64,000 nucleotides of DNA from Pyropia yezoensis. Its lineage: Eukaryota > Rhodophyta > Bangiophyceae > Bangiales > Bangiaceae. The stretch covers positions 27,566,894-27,630,893 of the forward strand of contig CM020618.1 in the NCBI GenBank assembly GCA_009829735.1. The letters are read 5' to 3'. Position numbers and translations under genes: made by a program. This document shows, in pieces, positions 20,889 through 28,903 of this stretch. The number at the start of each line of letters is the position of its first letter. Within the stretch, counting starts at the first letter, position 1. The notes below the pieces were generated by a model. The model had not been told where the DNA came from. It did no database searches and saw nothing but the letters and a program-made list of their open reading frames with translations.

Positions 20889-22832
20889 CTAGGCACGCAT
20901 GCTAGACTCTCCCACTCCACGGCCCTCGCCCTCACGTGGAGGCGAGCGGCGAGACCCACGCCGATAACGGTCTCCACTCGTTGGAGGGGGCGGCGGCTCC
21001 AAGTTGGAACCGTCGCGCCCCTCACGGTCGCGCAAGTGGCGCCGACCGTGGCCACTCTTCTGCCTGGTCTTGCGCGCAAGTTTGCGACGCAGACGCTGGA
21101 CAGACTCCGTCTCCGACGGGGTAGAGGACTCCGAAACGGAGTAAGACAACTCGTCTTCCGATACGGAAGGAGAGCGCCGCGAGTGTCGGCGACGACGGCG
21201 AGGAGGCGAGTATGCCCGGCTCGCGCGACGTTTGCCACGCCCAAGTGGGGCTGGCTGGGGCATAATAGCCCCAATGCGAGCCAACTCGGCTGTCATAAAC
21301 TCCGCCACCGACTCGCAACTCGCGGTCGCCACGGCAGTACGAACGCGCTCCTCAAGTTGAGGAGTCTCGGAACTCTGTAGGGTTGCGGTCGACGCGGCCA
21401 ACCAGGAAATGGTGCGCACCAACGTGGTGATCATCATCTCTGAGGTTAGAGGCGTGGGCGGCAACACCAACTTGGGGTATACCGTCAGGAGGGTGGCCCC
21501 CAAGTTGGGGGACACCGGGGTGGAAGACTCCACGGCCACGCTGATCGGGATGTTCCCGTGAGGTTGGAAAGGAACAGGAGGAAGCGGAGGGGCCCGCCGA
21601 GGTGGCGGTACCCGGGTGTAACTGCGACCCCGACTTGGGGCCCCCGCAGTGGGTTGAGTCATATGGTCATCATAGGACGGCACGGCCATAACTATGGGCT
21701 TGTCCGGGGGTGGCGCAGTGTGGCGATCCACCCCCGGGGCATACGGGTAGTCCCCGATTCCCAACCCCTCTCGTAGGACCACACGGCCGTCGTGAAGTTC
21801 ACGAGCGACCCACACGAACTGGCGAAGTGCGCCATCGTCCTTGGGCCCACGAGTGGGGCGGCGCAACTTGTGCTCAATGCTCTCCCACTCGATGAACTTA
21901 TGGAGCCGGAGCATCTCCTCAAGTAGAGTGAGTTGTCCTGATGAGCACCCCTCAGCAACTAGCTGAGGGGTGAGCTGTTCCAAACCTTGGATGAGCCGGA
22001 GGGGGAGATGCCAGAGCATCCCCCGCCGCTGAACACAGGACACCCAGGTCGACATGACCTCGAGGAGCCACTGGGTGGCCAACATGGCCCACACCAGGTG
22101 ATCAGGGGCAGCCGTCAACATGACGGAGCCGAAGTGGTCAAGCAACCGTGGCAACAACGCCGGGAACCCGTAGGGGACCTCAACTTGAGGCCACCACTCG
22201 GGCTTCTTCGGATAGTACTGCTCCTTACTGGCAGCAGACTGTTGAGGAAACTCAAGTTGAGCCGCGGTCACCAAGTAGGGACCTCGCCGGAAGTCTTTCT
22301 CCATCCGCACATCAAAGTGATGAGTGTGCGGATCGGCCTCGTGGAGGTACGGTGGGCGAGTTGCCACAGCGTCCCACGTGAAGGTCGGCAAGTCGCCGGG
22401 ACCCGGGATAGTTCCCCCGCGGTCCACCATGGCCTTGGCACGCTGAACGTCCTCAACCTCCTCATCGTCCAGGAAGGCAAACTGGTCCGTCCTGAAGCCG
22501 GCAGGGAACCCGACCCTACGGGGATACTTCTCCCGTAGGCGGTCCCATACCCGGCCCATCGCTGCGCCAAGTCGGCCACAGCGAAGAACAGTCAGCCCCT
22601 CCTCATAGAGAGGCCAAGCGGGGTAAAACCACCGCCCCAAGGCCTCACGCGGGACAACTTGTCCCGCCTCCGGGGGAGACCCCGCCGTCAACCCAAAGCC
22701 GGGTGACGCGGGAGTCCCATCCCCCGGAGCGATCGCGGAGCCCCCGCCGGAAGTCCCGGCGGGTGCTGCACCGTAGGTGGTGTCCTCCATACGCTCATCT
22801 AGAGAGTCCGTCTCCACTCCCAGGGTCGCCAT
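20889..22832 (-). CDS. E3 antisense ORF protein (aORF), unknown function
   Basis: ATG 22832 to stop 20889, 647 aa, uninterrupted, antisense to gag-pol. It converges on pol with 111 bases between the stops. Residues 1-90 are Gly/Pro/Ala-rich. A folded-looking region follows: MGRVWDRLREKY, then FLDDEEVEDVQRAKAMVD, and a block containing YYPKK, EVPYGF, WAMLATQWLLEVM and LWHLPLRLI that matches the E1 aORF by eye. The C-terminal third is Pro-rich, then strongly basic with Arg/Ser repeats, suggesting nucleic-acid binding. No known domain recognised and no clear signal peptide. The frame also extends upstream from a TTG at 23003; I prefer the first ATG. Antisense ORFs at this place are known in some plant Tat-lineage elements (Grande, Retand); homology to those is untested. 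Confidence 0.75.
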   Translation of the reverse strand: MATLGVETDSLDERMEDTTYGAAPAGTSGGGSAIAPGDGTPASPGFGLTAGSPPEAGQVVPREALGRWFYPAWPLYEEGLTVLRCGRLGAAMGRVWDRLREKYPRRVGFPAGFRTDQFAFLDDEEVEDVQRAKAMVDRGGTIPGPGDLPTFTWDAVATRPPYLHEADPHTHHFDVRMEKDFRRGPYLVTAAQLEFPQQSAASKEQYYPKKPEWWPQVEVPYGFPALLPRLLDHFGSVMLTAAPDHLVWAMLATQWLLEVMSTWVSCVQRRGMLWHLPLRLIQGLEQLTPQLVAEGCSSGQLTLLEEMLRLHKFIEWESIEHKLRRPTRGPKDDGALRQFVWVARELHDGRVVLREGLGIGDYPYAPGVDRHTAPPPDKPIVMAVPSYDDHMTQPTAGAPSRGRSYTRVPPPRRAPPLPPVPFQPHGNIPISVAVESSTPVSPNLGATLLTVYPKLVLPPTPLTSEMMITTLVRTISWLAASTATLQSSETPQLEERVRTAVATASCESVAEFMTAELARIGAIMPQPAPLGRGKRRASRAYSPPRRRRRHSRRSPSVSEDELSYSVSESSTPSETESVQRLRRKLARKTRQKSGHGRRHLRDREGRDGSNLEPPPPPTSGDRYRRGSRRSPPREGEGRGVGESSMRA

Positions 22833-23158
22833 GGCTCTCCCCAAGTTGGGGAGAGACGCTCTGGCTATCGCAGCACGAGACCCGCCTCGAGTTGAGGGGG
22901 ACTCGGATCGTGGGTATACGGGTGGCCTCCCCAGCGTGGGGCGGCCCAGTGGAAGGTGAAGGGGAGGTGGTGGTGATGGTGAAGTGTGAACTAAGGAGAG
23001 CAAGCTGCCGAGTGGGCAAGCTTGAGGAGAGGGGCGGTCAACGTGACCGCCTCCACATCCGCGTTACGTACTCAAGGGGGGGACAGCAAGTCGCGCCCCC
23101 AACGCCGAGACGTGCGTTTACGCACCCCCTCACAGGGCCGACCGGGTCGGTCGGAACT

Positions 23159-23171
23159 GAGGAGAGGGGAG
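23159..23171 (+). other. E3 polypurine tract
   Basis: GAGGAGAGGGGAG immediately before the 3' LTR terminus TGTGGCAG. Confidence 0.8.
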
Positions 23172-23642
23172 TGTGGCAGTATTGACCCCCAGGTAGGGGG
23201 GGGCAACACGTGCCATGCACGGGGCGGCAGGCCACTAGCCTGATCCGTTCCTCCCCCTGCATTTGGGTCCATATTCCCTAAGTTTGGGATAGTTAGCTTA
23301 GTAGTAAATCCAACTTGGATTTGAGGGTTTTCTGCATTTATCGTCTTGAATTTTCGTGTGGCCCGGTGGGCAGGTGCTGGGGTGGGAGATTCTGAGTGGC
23401 GAGATTCTGAGTGGACCCTGGGGGGATAAGGGGAGGGACAGCGGGGCTTGGCCCTGCGTCCCCGTCCCGACCAAGAAACTGTTGGACCACACACCATCCT
23501 CTTGTTTGTCCGGGGGGGGTTTGCCCCACAACAGGGACAGAGTGTGTGCGACTTGCACTTCTTCCGGTTCCCCCGACACGGGAGGCAGCCCTAGCACACC
23601 GCCCCAACTTGGGTGCCGTGTGTGCTTGTGGTATTTGCCACA
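23172..23642 (+). repeat. E3 3' LTR (471 bp)
   Basis: Same length as the 5' LTR, with about five substitutions visible by eye. Ends GCCACA, then TA (23643-23644), then the TRIM LTR. Confidence 0.95.
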
Positions 23643-23644
23643 TA

Positions 23645-23858
23645 TGTGGCAGTATCGCGACTGCCACGTATAACGGACCCAGCGATCGGTGCTGTAAGGA
23701 TTTGGGCTGAAAAGCCCATATCTGGCCCAAGATGTCAAGGATTCAACCCGTGGCGCAGTGGTCCACAACGCCTGGTTAACATATGTTCCATGGCGTGGGT
23801 TCGATTCCGGGCATCCAACATCGATTTTTCCGGCGACTTCAAGGTGACCTCTGCTACA
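23645..23858 (+). repeat. TRIM 5' LTR (214 bp)
   Basis: Begins TGTGGCAGTATC and ends CTGCTACA, followed by TT and the PBS. The start forms an 8-bp inverted repeat (GTGGCAGT and ACTGCCAC). A GGGCT-GAAA-AGCCC hairpin with a GNRA-type loop lies near 23704-23717. Confidence 0.9.
23739..23829 (+). ncRNA. tRNA-like Pol III unit in TRIM 5' LTR
   Basis: A box TGGCGCAGTGG at 23751-23761, B box GGTTCGATTCC at 23798-23808 (perfect consensus), terminator TTTTT at 23825-23829. Spacing fits a tRNA. I could not fold a full cloverleaf: the acceptor arms do not pair well and the T stem has mismatches. So this is a tRNA-derived promoter and short RNA rather than a functional tRNA. The 5' end is approximate. 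Confidence 0.6.
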
Positions 23859-23860
23859 TT

Positions 23861-23878
23861 TGGTGGAGCAGCAGGGGA
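23861..23878 (+). other. TRIM primer binding site
   Basis: TGGTGGAGCAGCAGGGGA, identical to E1 and E3, two bases after the LTR. Confidence 0.85.
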
Positions 23879-24076
23879 GTACGGTGACCAGCGAGGCGGA
23901 CGGGTACCCTCCGGTTGGGGCCCCGGAGGCACGTTCCAGGAAGCGTGTGGAAGTCAGTATGCCGTAAGCCGTCCGTCTACCTAAGTACCGGAATTTCCAG
24001 CTGTACGGTGGCAGTCGGCTCGGAGTAGTCGCGGAAGTAGCCGGGAACGTTACTTGACCGGGGCGGTCAAGCCTTC

Positions 24077-24086
24077 GGAAGGGGGA
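24077..24086 (+). other. TRIM polypurine tract
   Basis: GGAAGGGGGA, then TA, then the 3' LTR. A perfect inverted repeat (CTTGACCG and CGGTCAAG) lies just upstream at 24053-24071. Confidence 0.8.
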
Positions 24087-24088
24087 TA

Positions 24089-24302
24089 CGTGGCAGTATC
24101 GCGACTGCCACGTATAACGGACCCAGCGATCGGTGCTGTTAGGATTTGGGCTGAAAAGCCCATATCTGGCCCAAGATGTCAAGGATTCAACCCGTGGCGC
24201 AGTGGTCCACAACGCCTGGTTAACATATGTTCCATGGCGTGGGTTCGATTCCGGGCATCCAACACCGATTTTTCCGGCGATTTCAAGGTGACTTCTGCTA
24301 CA
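24089..24302 (+). repeat. TRIM 3' LTR (214 bp)
   Basis: Copy of 23645-23858 with about five substitutions, including C for the first T of the terminus. Ends GCTACA, directly followed by the CAGGA target duplication. Confidence 0.9.
24183..24273 (+). ncRNA. tRNA-like Pol III unit in TRIM 3' LTR
   Basis: A box 24195-24205, B box 24242-24252, T5 at 24269-24273. Boxes and spacing are unchanged from the other LTR, though other LTR positions have drifted. Confidence 0.6.
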
Positions 24303-24307
24303 CAGGA
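24303..24307. repeat. Target-site duplication CAGGA, right copy
   Basis: Matches 14256-14260. Marks E3 plus TRIM as one inserted unit. Confidence 0.9.
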
Positions 24308-24350
24308 CTCCCGTCTCCCCCTGAGGGGGATTCTGCTCGTTATCAGACAT
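24303..24350 (-). pseudogene. gag: E2 gag, first 16 codons
   Basis: ATG at 24350 opens a frame that enters the CAGGA duplication and continues in phase at 14255. The E2 leader of about 95 bases separates it from the PBS. Confidence 0.85.
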
Positions 24351-24446
24351 CACTACAACCGAGTTCCCTAAGGAAAGACAGAGCACAACCACAGAAAGAG
24401 TACGAAGAAGGGGTAGACCCCTTTGGCCAGAAGGAACCTAGTCTCC

Positions 24447-24464
24447 TCCCCCGCTGATCCACCA
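24447..24464 (-). other. E2 primer binding site
   Basis: Minus strand TGGTGGATCAGCGGGGGA, two bases from the LTR. It differs from the other three elements at a few positions, as expected of an older copy or a related primer. Confidence 0.75.
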
Positions 24465-24466
24465 AA

Positions 24467-25157
24467 TGGAAGTGGTTTTACGTACCTTAGGCGCCTAGCA
24501 CCCAGAACACACAGAGAAACAACCCACCAAGAAAGCGGGGAGACAGGAGAGACACCGAACCGCCGACGGCCTGGCTAGTTCACGCGGGGATCCGCGATCA
24601 GGACGACAGTGTTCAAGCACACGCAAGTCTGTTTTTTACGAAGGGGGAACCAACGCGCACCCCCACGCACACTCTTACCCTCTCTCACCCGCACCCAGCA
24701 ACCCTCCACACCGGGCCACGTGCAGGCCAATCAAAACCCTCCAACATGTCCGGAGGGCCCCCTCCCCCACGGATCATCCCTGCCAGCGGGGCAGGAACCT
24801 CCAAGATACGGGGAAGAGGAGCCCCGCCGGACATCAGTGCCAACACTCAAGATCTCCCAAATCTCACAATCACGCAAAATACACAATCAAAATCCAAACC
24901 CCAAATGCATCCCATCCCGGAATATTGACCAATGGCCAATTCCGGTCAGGGGAAATTCCCACACACTGGAACTCCCAACATGGGCTCCAGAACCAATGGC
25001 GACCCGGTCCCATCTCCATAGGAGGGGACCAATCGCAAGCCAGTAAAATCCCAAGGGGCCAAATCGGCCCCGTCCTCCTCACTAAGAGGGTGGGCACAGG
25101 GGTACGACGCGATCTCTTCGAGGTCCCCCCACATGGAGGGCCCATAGGGTCCCTACA
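24467..25157 (-). repeat. E2 5' LTR (691 bp)
   Basis: Minus strand starts TGTAGGGACC and ends CTTCCA, next to the PBS. The outer border is set by the terminus TGTAG, shared in style with E1, and by the abrupt start of transposase coding sequence at 25158. The partner LTR is not in the window. Confidence 0.75.
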
Positions 25158-26677
25158 GTTAAGTGCTGCCTCGGAGCCCAGATCGGATACGAGGACTTCA
25201 CACAGCGTGCACGACCGTCTGCACATGCCAGGCTTGAAACACAGCACCTGGCGCTCCTCCGGCTGGTCACGAAGGTACAAGATGACTCGCGGAAACGCCA
25301 GCAGCTGCCCGCGTGACCCCGCAGAAACTTGGATGCCATTGTGGCTGGCGGATACGGTGGACCCCAGAGCCAGGTACAACACACGCTGCAGAATGGCCAT
25401 TCGTCTCAACCTTGACCGCTCCGCACCAGCGGAGCCTTTCTCCGTGCTGATCTGCGGCACGTACGCGATGTTCATCCACTCTTCGGTCTTCGCCAGCGCA
25501 TTGACGACTTGTACTCGAATGGGGTACAGTTTGTGTGCTGCAGGGGGTGCGATCATGCAGATTGAGGCTCTCGGACAATGGCACAAAGCAAGTCGCCCGT
25601 CAGAAGCTGCCTGCCGTGGTTGATTGACGCAAACGAAGAAATGTAGCAAGTGGACGCGTACGCAACACCAACCGCACAAGAAAACGTACCTCCTGAAGCA
25701 GTAATGGCGCAGCTGTCGCTGTAGGCATAAATTGCGAGGACGAAGGCGTCAGGCCCGTGGTCTCGAATGACGTGCTCCTCGCAAAGTCGAAAGGAATCGC
25801 TGTCAAACGGTGTCTCCCAGCAATCTGAAGGCCCCTCGTCGTCGTCCCCCTTGGCCCAGTAGCGGACCTTCGGAGCCCGCGACAGAGCTTTCATCAGCTC
25901 AGGGAGAGCACCACGGTAATATGCTTCGTACGTCCCTCCCAGCTCCGTCAGCTTGCACGCATACCACGCATCGTTGTCCACAGCCTCATCGATGTCGGCG
26001 GCCAAGGCCTGGCGCAATGCGTTCGAGGTTGGAAAGAAATCTCTCAGCCTCTTCGGCCTCTCATCATCAGGCGGCGCGTCTGACTAGTAGAATAGGTCCC
26101 ACAACCTATCGGTGTCGCCGCCGGACAGGCCGCATCCCCCAGTGTTGAAAACGAAAGATTGAAACCCCCGCAGGCGACGGGTTTTGAACTGCCCAGCCTT
26201 GTCGCGCGCCCGCCAACGTCCCAACCTCGTGCTCCGCCCCGTGTCGCCAGACTTTTCATACACAGCGCAGACCCGCGTGGCGATGGACGGGAAAGTCGTT
26301 GCGTCTTCTGCACCGTGCTCGTTTGGATGACGAGGTTGCTTGTGTCCTCGTGGCTGGGGCGGCCGCGCCTCCGCTGTGGCATGAAGTAGAGCAGCAATCT
26401 CACCGCCATCTCCATGCAGTGCTGCACCACAATGTGCGTCTCCATCAGCAGCGTCAGAAGCGCCTCCGACAGACGACGGCGCCCCAACAATTGCACTCGA
26501 CACAGCGGGGACAGGAACGGTAGCAGGTTGTCCTTCGATGCGAGTGCGTGAGGCGGCAGGGGATGTCTCTCCACCGTGGATATTCAACTGGTGCCTGCGA
26601 AGAGTTGTGCGAGAAAACGGCCGACGCCCGCAGATGAGAAATTGAAGTTGAGCACGGGAAATGGGGACGTCAGACAT
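25158..26677 (-). pseudogene. Plavaka/CACTA-like DNA transposase, N-terminal part, interrupted by E2
   Basis: Exon 1 runs from ATG 26677 to 25690, intron 25689-25538 (GTACGT...CTGCAG), exon 2 from 25537 to the E2 border. Frame is restored across the splice. The start resembles a degenerate C2H2 finger (ICGRRPFSRTTLRRHQLNIH; one Cys missing). Later come WYACKLTELGGTYEAYYRG, then AIYAYSDSCAITASG, and after the intron YPIRVQVVNAL...IAYVPQI and FPRVILYLRDQPEE. That order fits Plavaka-type transposases as I remember them. One in-frame TAG at 26084-26086 breaks exon 1. The catalytic C-terminal half would lie beyond the nested elements, outside the window. Confidence 0.55.
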
Positions 26678-27718
26678 GCTTCTCCCAGGAAGGCGATGTC
26701 AAATGTTCAGAGACAGTCAACACTCATGGTTTTTGGTAACGTCTGGCCTGTGGGGTGCAGGTGGTGGGGCCCTGGTGGTCGTGAGACCGACCGTCTCCCC
26801 CCACTCCAACCGGCATTCATAGTCCGTCCATCATCGACGCTCAATGAATGAGCTCGCCGCCGTTGCGGGGGCTGACCACCAGCACCTCCTGACCGCTCCG
26901 GGGCTCGTTCGCATCATCATGTCTTGCTCGATCATGGTGCTGTCTCCACTGCTCGTTATGACTTTGCGTCTCTCCTGTCCACTCGTTGCTGTTCTGTACT
27001 TTGCCGAGGCGTGCATCAGGGTGATGGACAACACGTGCTAATGAGGGTCCGTCGTGGCATGCGCTGTAGGGGGCGCCCCGGATTGTATTCTTGCGGGTCC
27101 TTGAGAGAGACACTGACGGTACACAAATGATGCGCTCGGTTCGGCTCTTCCAGATTTTCATCCTGCCGTGTGTGGCTCTCAATGTCTCCAGCCTTTTTTC
27201 TCGCCGGCTTGGTCGCTCACTGGCGCGAAGCTGGACCCCCACCAGCGCGCCTTCTGTCTAGGTAAATGTCGTCCGCTGAAGCACTTGGTGGCGGTGCGGC
27301 CGCCTGCGAGGAGCTGCTCAGAGCTGCTTGCCCAGACGACACCGCCGCTGCGCCGCAGTATAAATTCTCCTCGAACAGGGCACTGGCGGTCACACTCACA
27401 CGCGCCCAACGCCCTCACCTGTGCACATTCTTTCGATCTCACCCCTCCCGCAAGCTGTAGTCGCTCTTCATCTTCCGCACAAGTCGTTCCTTTGAGGCAA
27501 GCATTGTGCCAGGTATGCCTTCGATCTGCTGTGCTCGAAGGGCGCCTGCCTGGGTTGATTTTTAGTTCTCTGTCTGCGGATACACACTTCGTCCAATATT
27601 CTGTCTCTCACAGGCGCAGCTGACGGACGCTCCTCACCCGTGCGCATTGCCCCATCCTGCTGGACTTTCCCTCACTGACCGCCCCCTGCCCGATTCTTAT
27701 TGCCCCCCCCATCCAGAT
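26678..27718. other. Gene-poor stretch between transposase and next gene
   Basis: No open frame with protein-like character on either strand, no repeat recognised. May hold the transposon end and the promoter of the gene at 27719. Confidence 0.4.
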
Positions 27719-28903
27719 ATGGCTCGCACACCAAAGCGTCCGGCCAACCCGGCGCGCCCTGCGCGGGTTCAGCGTCGTCGCGTCGGCAGTGCTGGGTCTG
27801 AGTCTAGCCGTTCTTCTGTCCCCTCCGATGGCCGTACCTCTCCCGTTGGCGCGGCTGCTGGCAACCCGACGCCCGCCGGCGGGGCTGCCGGCTGCCCTTC
27901 GCCTGCGAGCAGCACAGGTGCTGGCGCTGCGGCGGCGCAAGTTGGGCCGACCGCACCGCATGGCATTTGCGCCGCTCCTGTGGAAGCCAACGCCGTCTAC
28001 CCTCTGCCACAGACGCCTCCTGTCTCAGGCGCTGCCGGCGCTGGGGCTGGAGGCTTTTCCTCCCTTCGCACGAGTCCGGCGCCTGAGCGCTCTGAGCCCG
28101 TGCCGGAGTCCTTCGTCAGCGGGCCTCCTACGCCTTCTACAGAGTCAGGCTCTCAGCGCGCTGCACTGGAGCAGGCGGTGGGTGGTCACAGGTCTGCTTC
28201 TGGGTCGAGCGCCCCTTCCCGCGCACCGTCCTTCCGGGCTGCGGGGACGCCGGAACGAGCTCCTAGTCGTGGTGATTCTGGTCGTGGACGCGGATCCCCG
28301 ATGCCACAGCGCGTATGTGGGGCGGCACGCCCGATTAACGTGCGTCCCATCATGTCAGACACGCCTCCTTCGTGTTCACCTCGTGCTGCCAGCGCGGCTC
28401 GCCCTCCAGCCTCGCCCGGTTCTAGCTCGACGGCAAGTGCAGCGGCACCCGCGAATCGCCAGGGACCCGCCCATCTCTCGGAAGCGATTTCTTCCGGCTT
28501 GCGCCCGATGCGCTTGCAGCTGGTAGCGGTCTCTACGAACATTGACGACCTCATTGACTCTGTACGTCACGTTCTTGTTAAGGTTGAGCTTTTAAGCCGC
28601 GGACACGAGCGCTTAGCGTCTGTGATGCTGGCCGTACAGGTTAGCTTGACTCTCGGGTTCAAGGACGTCATGACGGGGATGCAGCAGATGTCGGCTGGTG
28701 CAGACGGGCATGGTAACGCGGCCCTGACGCAGACGCTCACGGTCATCAACGACATCAAGACGGCCTTCCGCGAGGACGAAGAGCAGCGCGTCATCACCGC
28801 AACGTGCAAGGCCAACGTGTACTACAGTACCAGCCGCACATCGTCGGCGACCGGAACCACTGCAATTCGCTGCATGTTTTTCACGCATTTCAACCCCTTT
28901 TGA
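27719..28903 (+). CDS. Unrecognised protein, disordered N-terminus with conserved-looking helical C-terminus
   Basis: ATG 27719 to stop 28903, 394 aa. Residues 1-255 are Ala/Pro/Ser/Gly-rich with basic patches, probably disordered. From about residue 256 composition changes to an amphipathic helical region (LRPMRLQLVAVSTNIDDLIDSV, then LGFKDVMTGMQQMS, then INDIKTAFREDEEQRVITATC). I know no family for it. The last 20 residues look like readthrough of a donor or of an inserted sequence, so the true end may be elsewhere. Its neighbour is a transposase remnant, so it may itself belong to a mobile element. Confidence 0.45.
   Translation: MARTPKRPANPARPARVQRRRVGSAGSESSRSSVPSDGRTSPVGAAAGNPTPAGGAAGCPSPASSTGAGAAAAQVGPTAPHGICAAPVEANAVYPLPQTPPVSGAAGAGAGGFSSLRTSPAPERSEPVPESFVSGPPTPSTESGSQRAALEQAVGGHRSASGSSAPSRAPSFRAAGTPERAPSRGDSGRGRGSPMPQRVCGAARPINVRPIMSDTPPSCSPRAASAARPPASPGSSSTASAAAPANRQGPAHLSEAISSGLRPMRLQLVAVSTNIDDLIDSVRHVLVKVELLSRGHERLASVMLAVQVSLTLGFKDVMTGMQQMSAGADGHGNAALTQTLTVINDIKTAFREDEEQRVITATCKANVYYSTSRTSSATGTTAIRCMFFTHFNPF

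Larger units (their letters stand above)
14261..23642 (+). mobile_element. E3: near-intact Ty3/gypsy chromodomain retrotransposon with antisense ORF
   Basis: LTRs 14261-14731 and 23172-23642 are both 471 bp with about five visible mismatches, so insertion was recent. PBS 14734-14751, gag 14851-16770, pol 16794-20777, antisense ORF 22832-20889, polypurine tract 23159-23171. Both sense ORFs are uninterrupted. The one obvious defect is Asn for the first catalytic Asp of RNase H. The element carries many perfect palindromes with CAA(C/G)TTG at the centre. Its 3' LTR has no target duplication of its own: it runs through TA into the TRIM. Confidence 0.95.
23645..24302 (+). mobile_element. TRIM: miniature LTR retrotransposon with tRNA-like Pol III cassette in its LTR
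   Basis: 658 bp with no coding capacity. LTRs 23645-23858 and 24089-24302 are both 214 bp and about 98% identical by eye. PBS at 23861-23878, polypurine tract at 24077-24086, 230-bp internal part. Its LTR starts with the same 11 bases as E3 (TGTGGCAGTAT) and shares the PBS, so E3-like or E1-like enzymes probably mobilise it. Each LTR carries an A box, a B box 47 bases further on, and a T5 run. That makes it a possible counterpart of Cassandra TRIMs, which carry a 5S RNA gene in the LTR. Fused to the end of E3 in a single insertion. Confidence 0.88.
9206..25157 (-). mobile_element. E2: decayed Ty3/gypsy element hosting E3+TRIM (14261-24302)
   Basis: Minus-strand element in two visible parts, 24303-25157 and 9206-14260. 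The E3+TRIM composite lies between them, inside its gag. Right end: LTR 24467-25157, PBS 24447-24464 and gag ATG 24350. Left part: rest of gag, pol truncated in integrase near 10006, and the start of a plus-strand antisense ORF. E1 abuts at 9205, so the E2 3' LTR is presumably left of the window. Damage includes a large gag deletion, a frameshift, stop codons, loss of most of integrase and mutated catalytic residues. It inserted into a transposase gene at 25158. Confidence 0.88.

Noticed and set aside
23739-23820. Functional tRNA gene in the TRIM LTR
   Set aside because: A and B boxes are good but acceptor and T stems do not pair; kept as tRNA-like unit only.
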